A stretch of DNA of 8,398 nucleotides, taken from the NCBI GenBank assembly GCA_034440595.1, contig JAWXCH010000315.1, forward strand, positions 1-8,398, read 5' to 3'. The notes under the pieces are model-generated. The model did no database searches, was not told where the DNA came from, and saw nothing but the letters and a program-made list of their open reading frames with translations. The stretch is from JAWXCH01 sp034440595 (lineage in GTDB: Bacteria > Planctomycetota > Planctomycetia > Pirellulales > JALHPA01). Shown piece by piece: positions 8,282 to 8,398 of this stretch; position 1 is the first letter of the stretch, and every line of letters starts with the position of its first letter. A program made the position numbers and the translations under genes.

Positions 8282-8398
8282 TGCGACACGACTGTCGAAC
8301 GATTCAACCTGAGCTATGCACAGCAATGAGCCCGCCTTTGCGGGGAGATCGCGATGAACCATTTGGGGACCCCGAGAACATGGGGTAAAACAGAAGTG
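8281..8398 (+). mobile_element. Possible 5' end of a group II intron or other insertion in the ATPase gene
   Basis: The last 118 bases have no convincing reading frame and are rich in short hairpins: CGACA/TGTCG (8284-8288 with 8293-8297), CCCGC/GCGGG (8331-8335 with 8340-8344) and ACCCC/GGGGT (8369-8373 with 8382-8386). The palindrome ATCGCGAT lies at 8348-8355. The stretch begins exactly at the broken end of the ATPase frame with GTGCGAC, which fits the GUGYG 5' consensus of bacterial group II introns. Two points argue against it. The first hairpin would sequester the intron 5' end, and the ATPase frame past the stop still reads like protein for 15 codons. No intron-encoded reverse transcriptase or domain V is in the window, so the call is tentative. 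Confidence 0.3.

Noticed and set aside
8331..8344. CCCGC-CTTT-GCGGG hairpin as a rho-independent terminator for the operon
   Set aside because: The stem is only 5 bp and no T-run follows; it is better described as one of several short hairpins after the broken ATPase frame.
1..8398. CRISPR arrays, tRNA or rRNA genes
   Set aside because: No regularly spaced repeats, tRNA-like cloverleaf ends or rRNA-like sequence were noticed on either strand.

Overview
The window is a bacterial chromosomal segment of moderate GC (mid-50s percent by eye). No ribosomal or other taxonomic marker is present, so the host cannot be named. The codon use and the style of the defence genes would fit a soil- or sediment-type bacterium such as an acidobacterium or proteobacterium, but that is a weak inference.

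Layout: (1) Positions 1-322, minus strand, hold the 5' part of an unrecognised gene that runs off the left edge and has a good ribosome binding site. (2) Positions 323-629 are a divergent intergenic region with one small inverted repeat and at best weak promoter-like elements. (3) Positions 630-8281, plus strand, hold three tightly packed genes that look like one operon: an N-terminal phospholipase-D-like (PLD) nuclease fused to an SNF2/RapA-type helicase (1110 aa), an Eco57I/TaqI-class N6-adenine DNA methyltransferase with a specificity domain (1262 aa), and the N-terminal 172 aa of a RecF/SMC-like ATPase. (4) The ATPase frame ends abruptly at a TAG at 8279-8281. The last 117 bases contain no long ORF but several short hairpins. 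The stop overlaps the heptamer GTGCGAC, which matches the 5' end of bacterial group II introns, so this may be the edge of an insertion. A simple nonsense mutation is the main alternative.

How the genes work together: helicase + methylase + ATPase is the gene content of the anti-phage system type I recall being called Hma (helicase, methylase, ATPase), and it is related in logic to class 1 DISARM (SNF2 helicase plus adenine methylase) and to BREX (PglX-like methylase). The methylase would mark self DNA at an adenine-containing site. The PLD-helicase would translocate on, and possibly cut, unmodified DNA. The ATPase would supply sensing or a further motor. No separate endonuclease and no drmA/B/C-like gene is seen in the window. 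The main point of interest is that the third gene appears broken or interrupted, which would leave the system inactive unless the interruption is removed at the RNA level.
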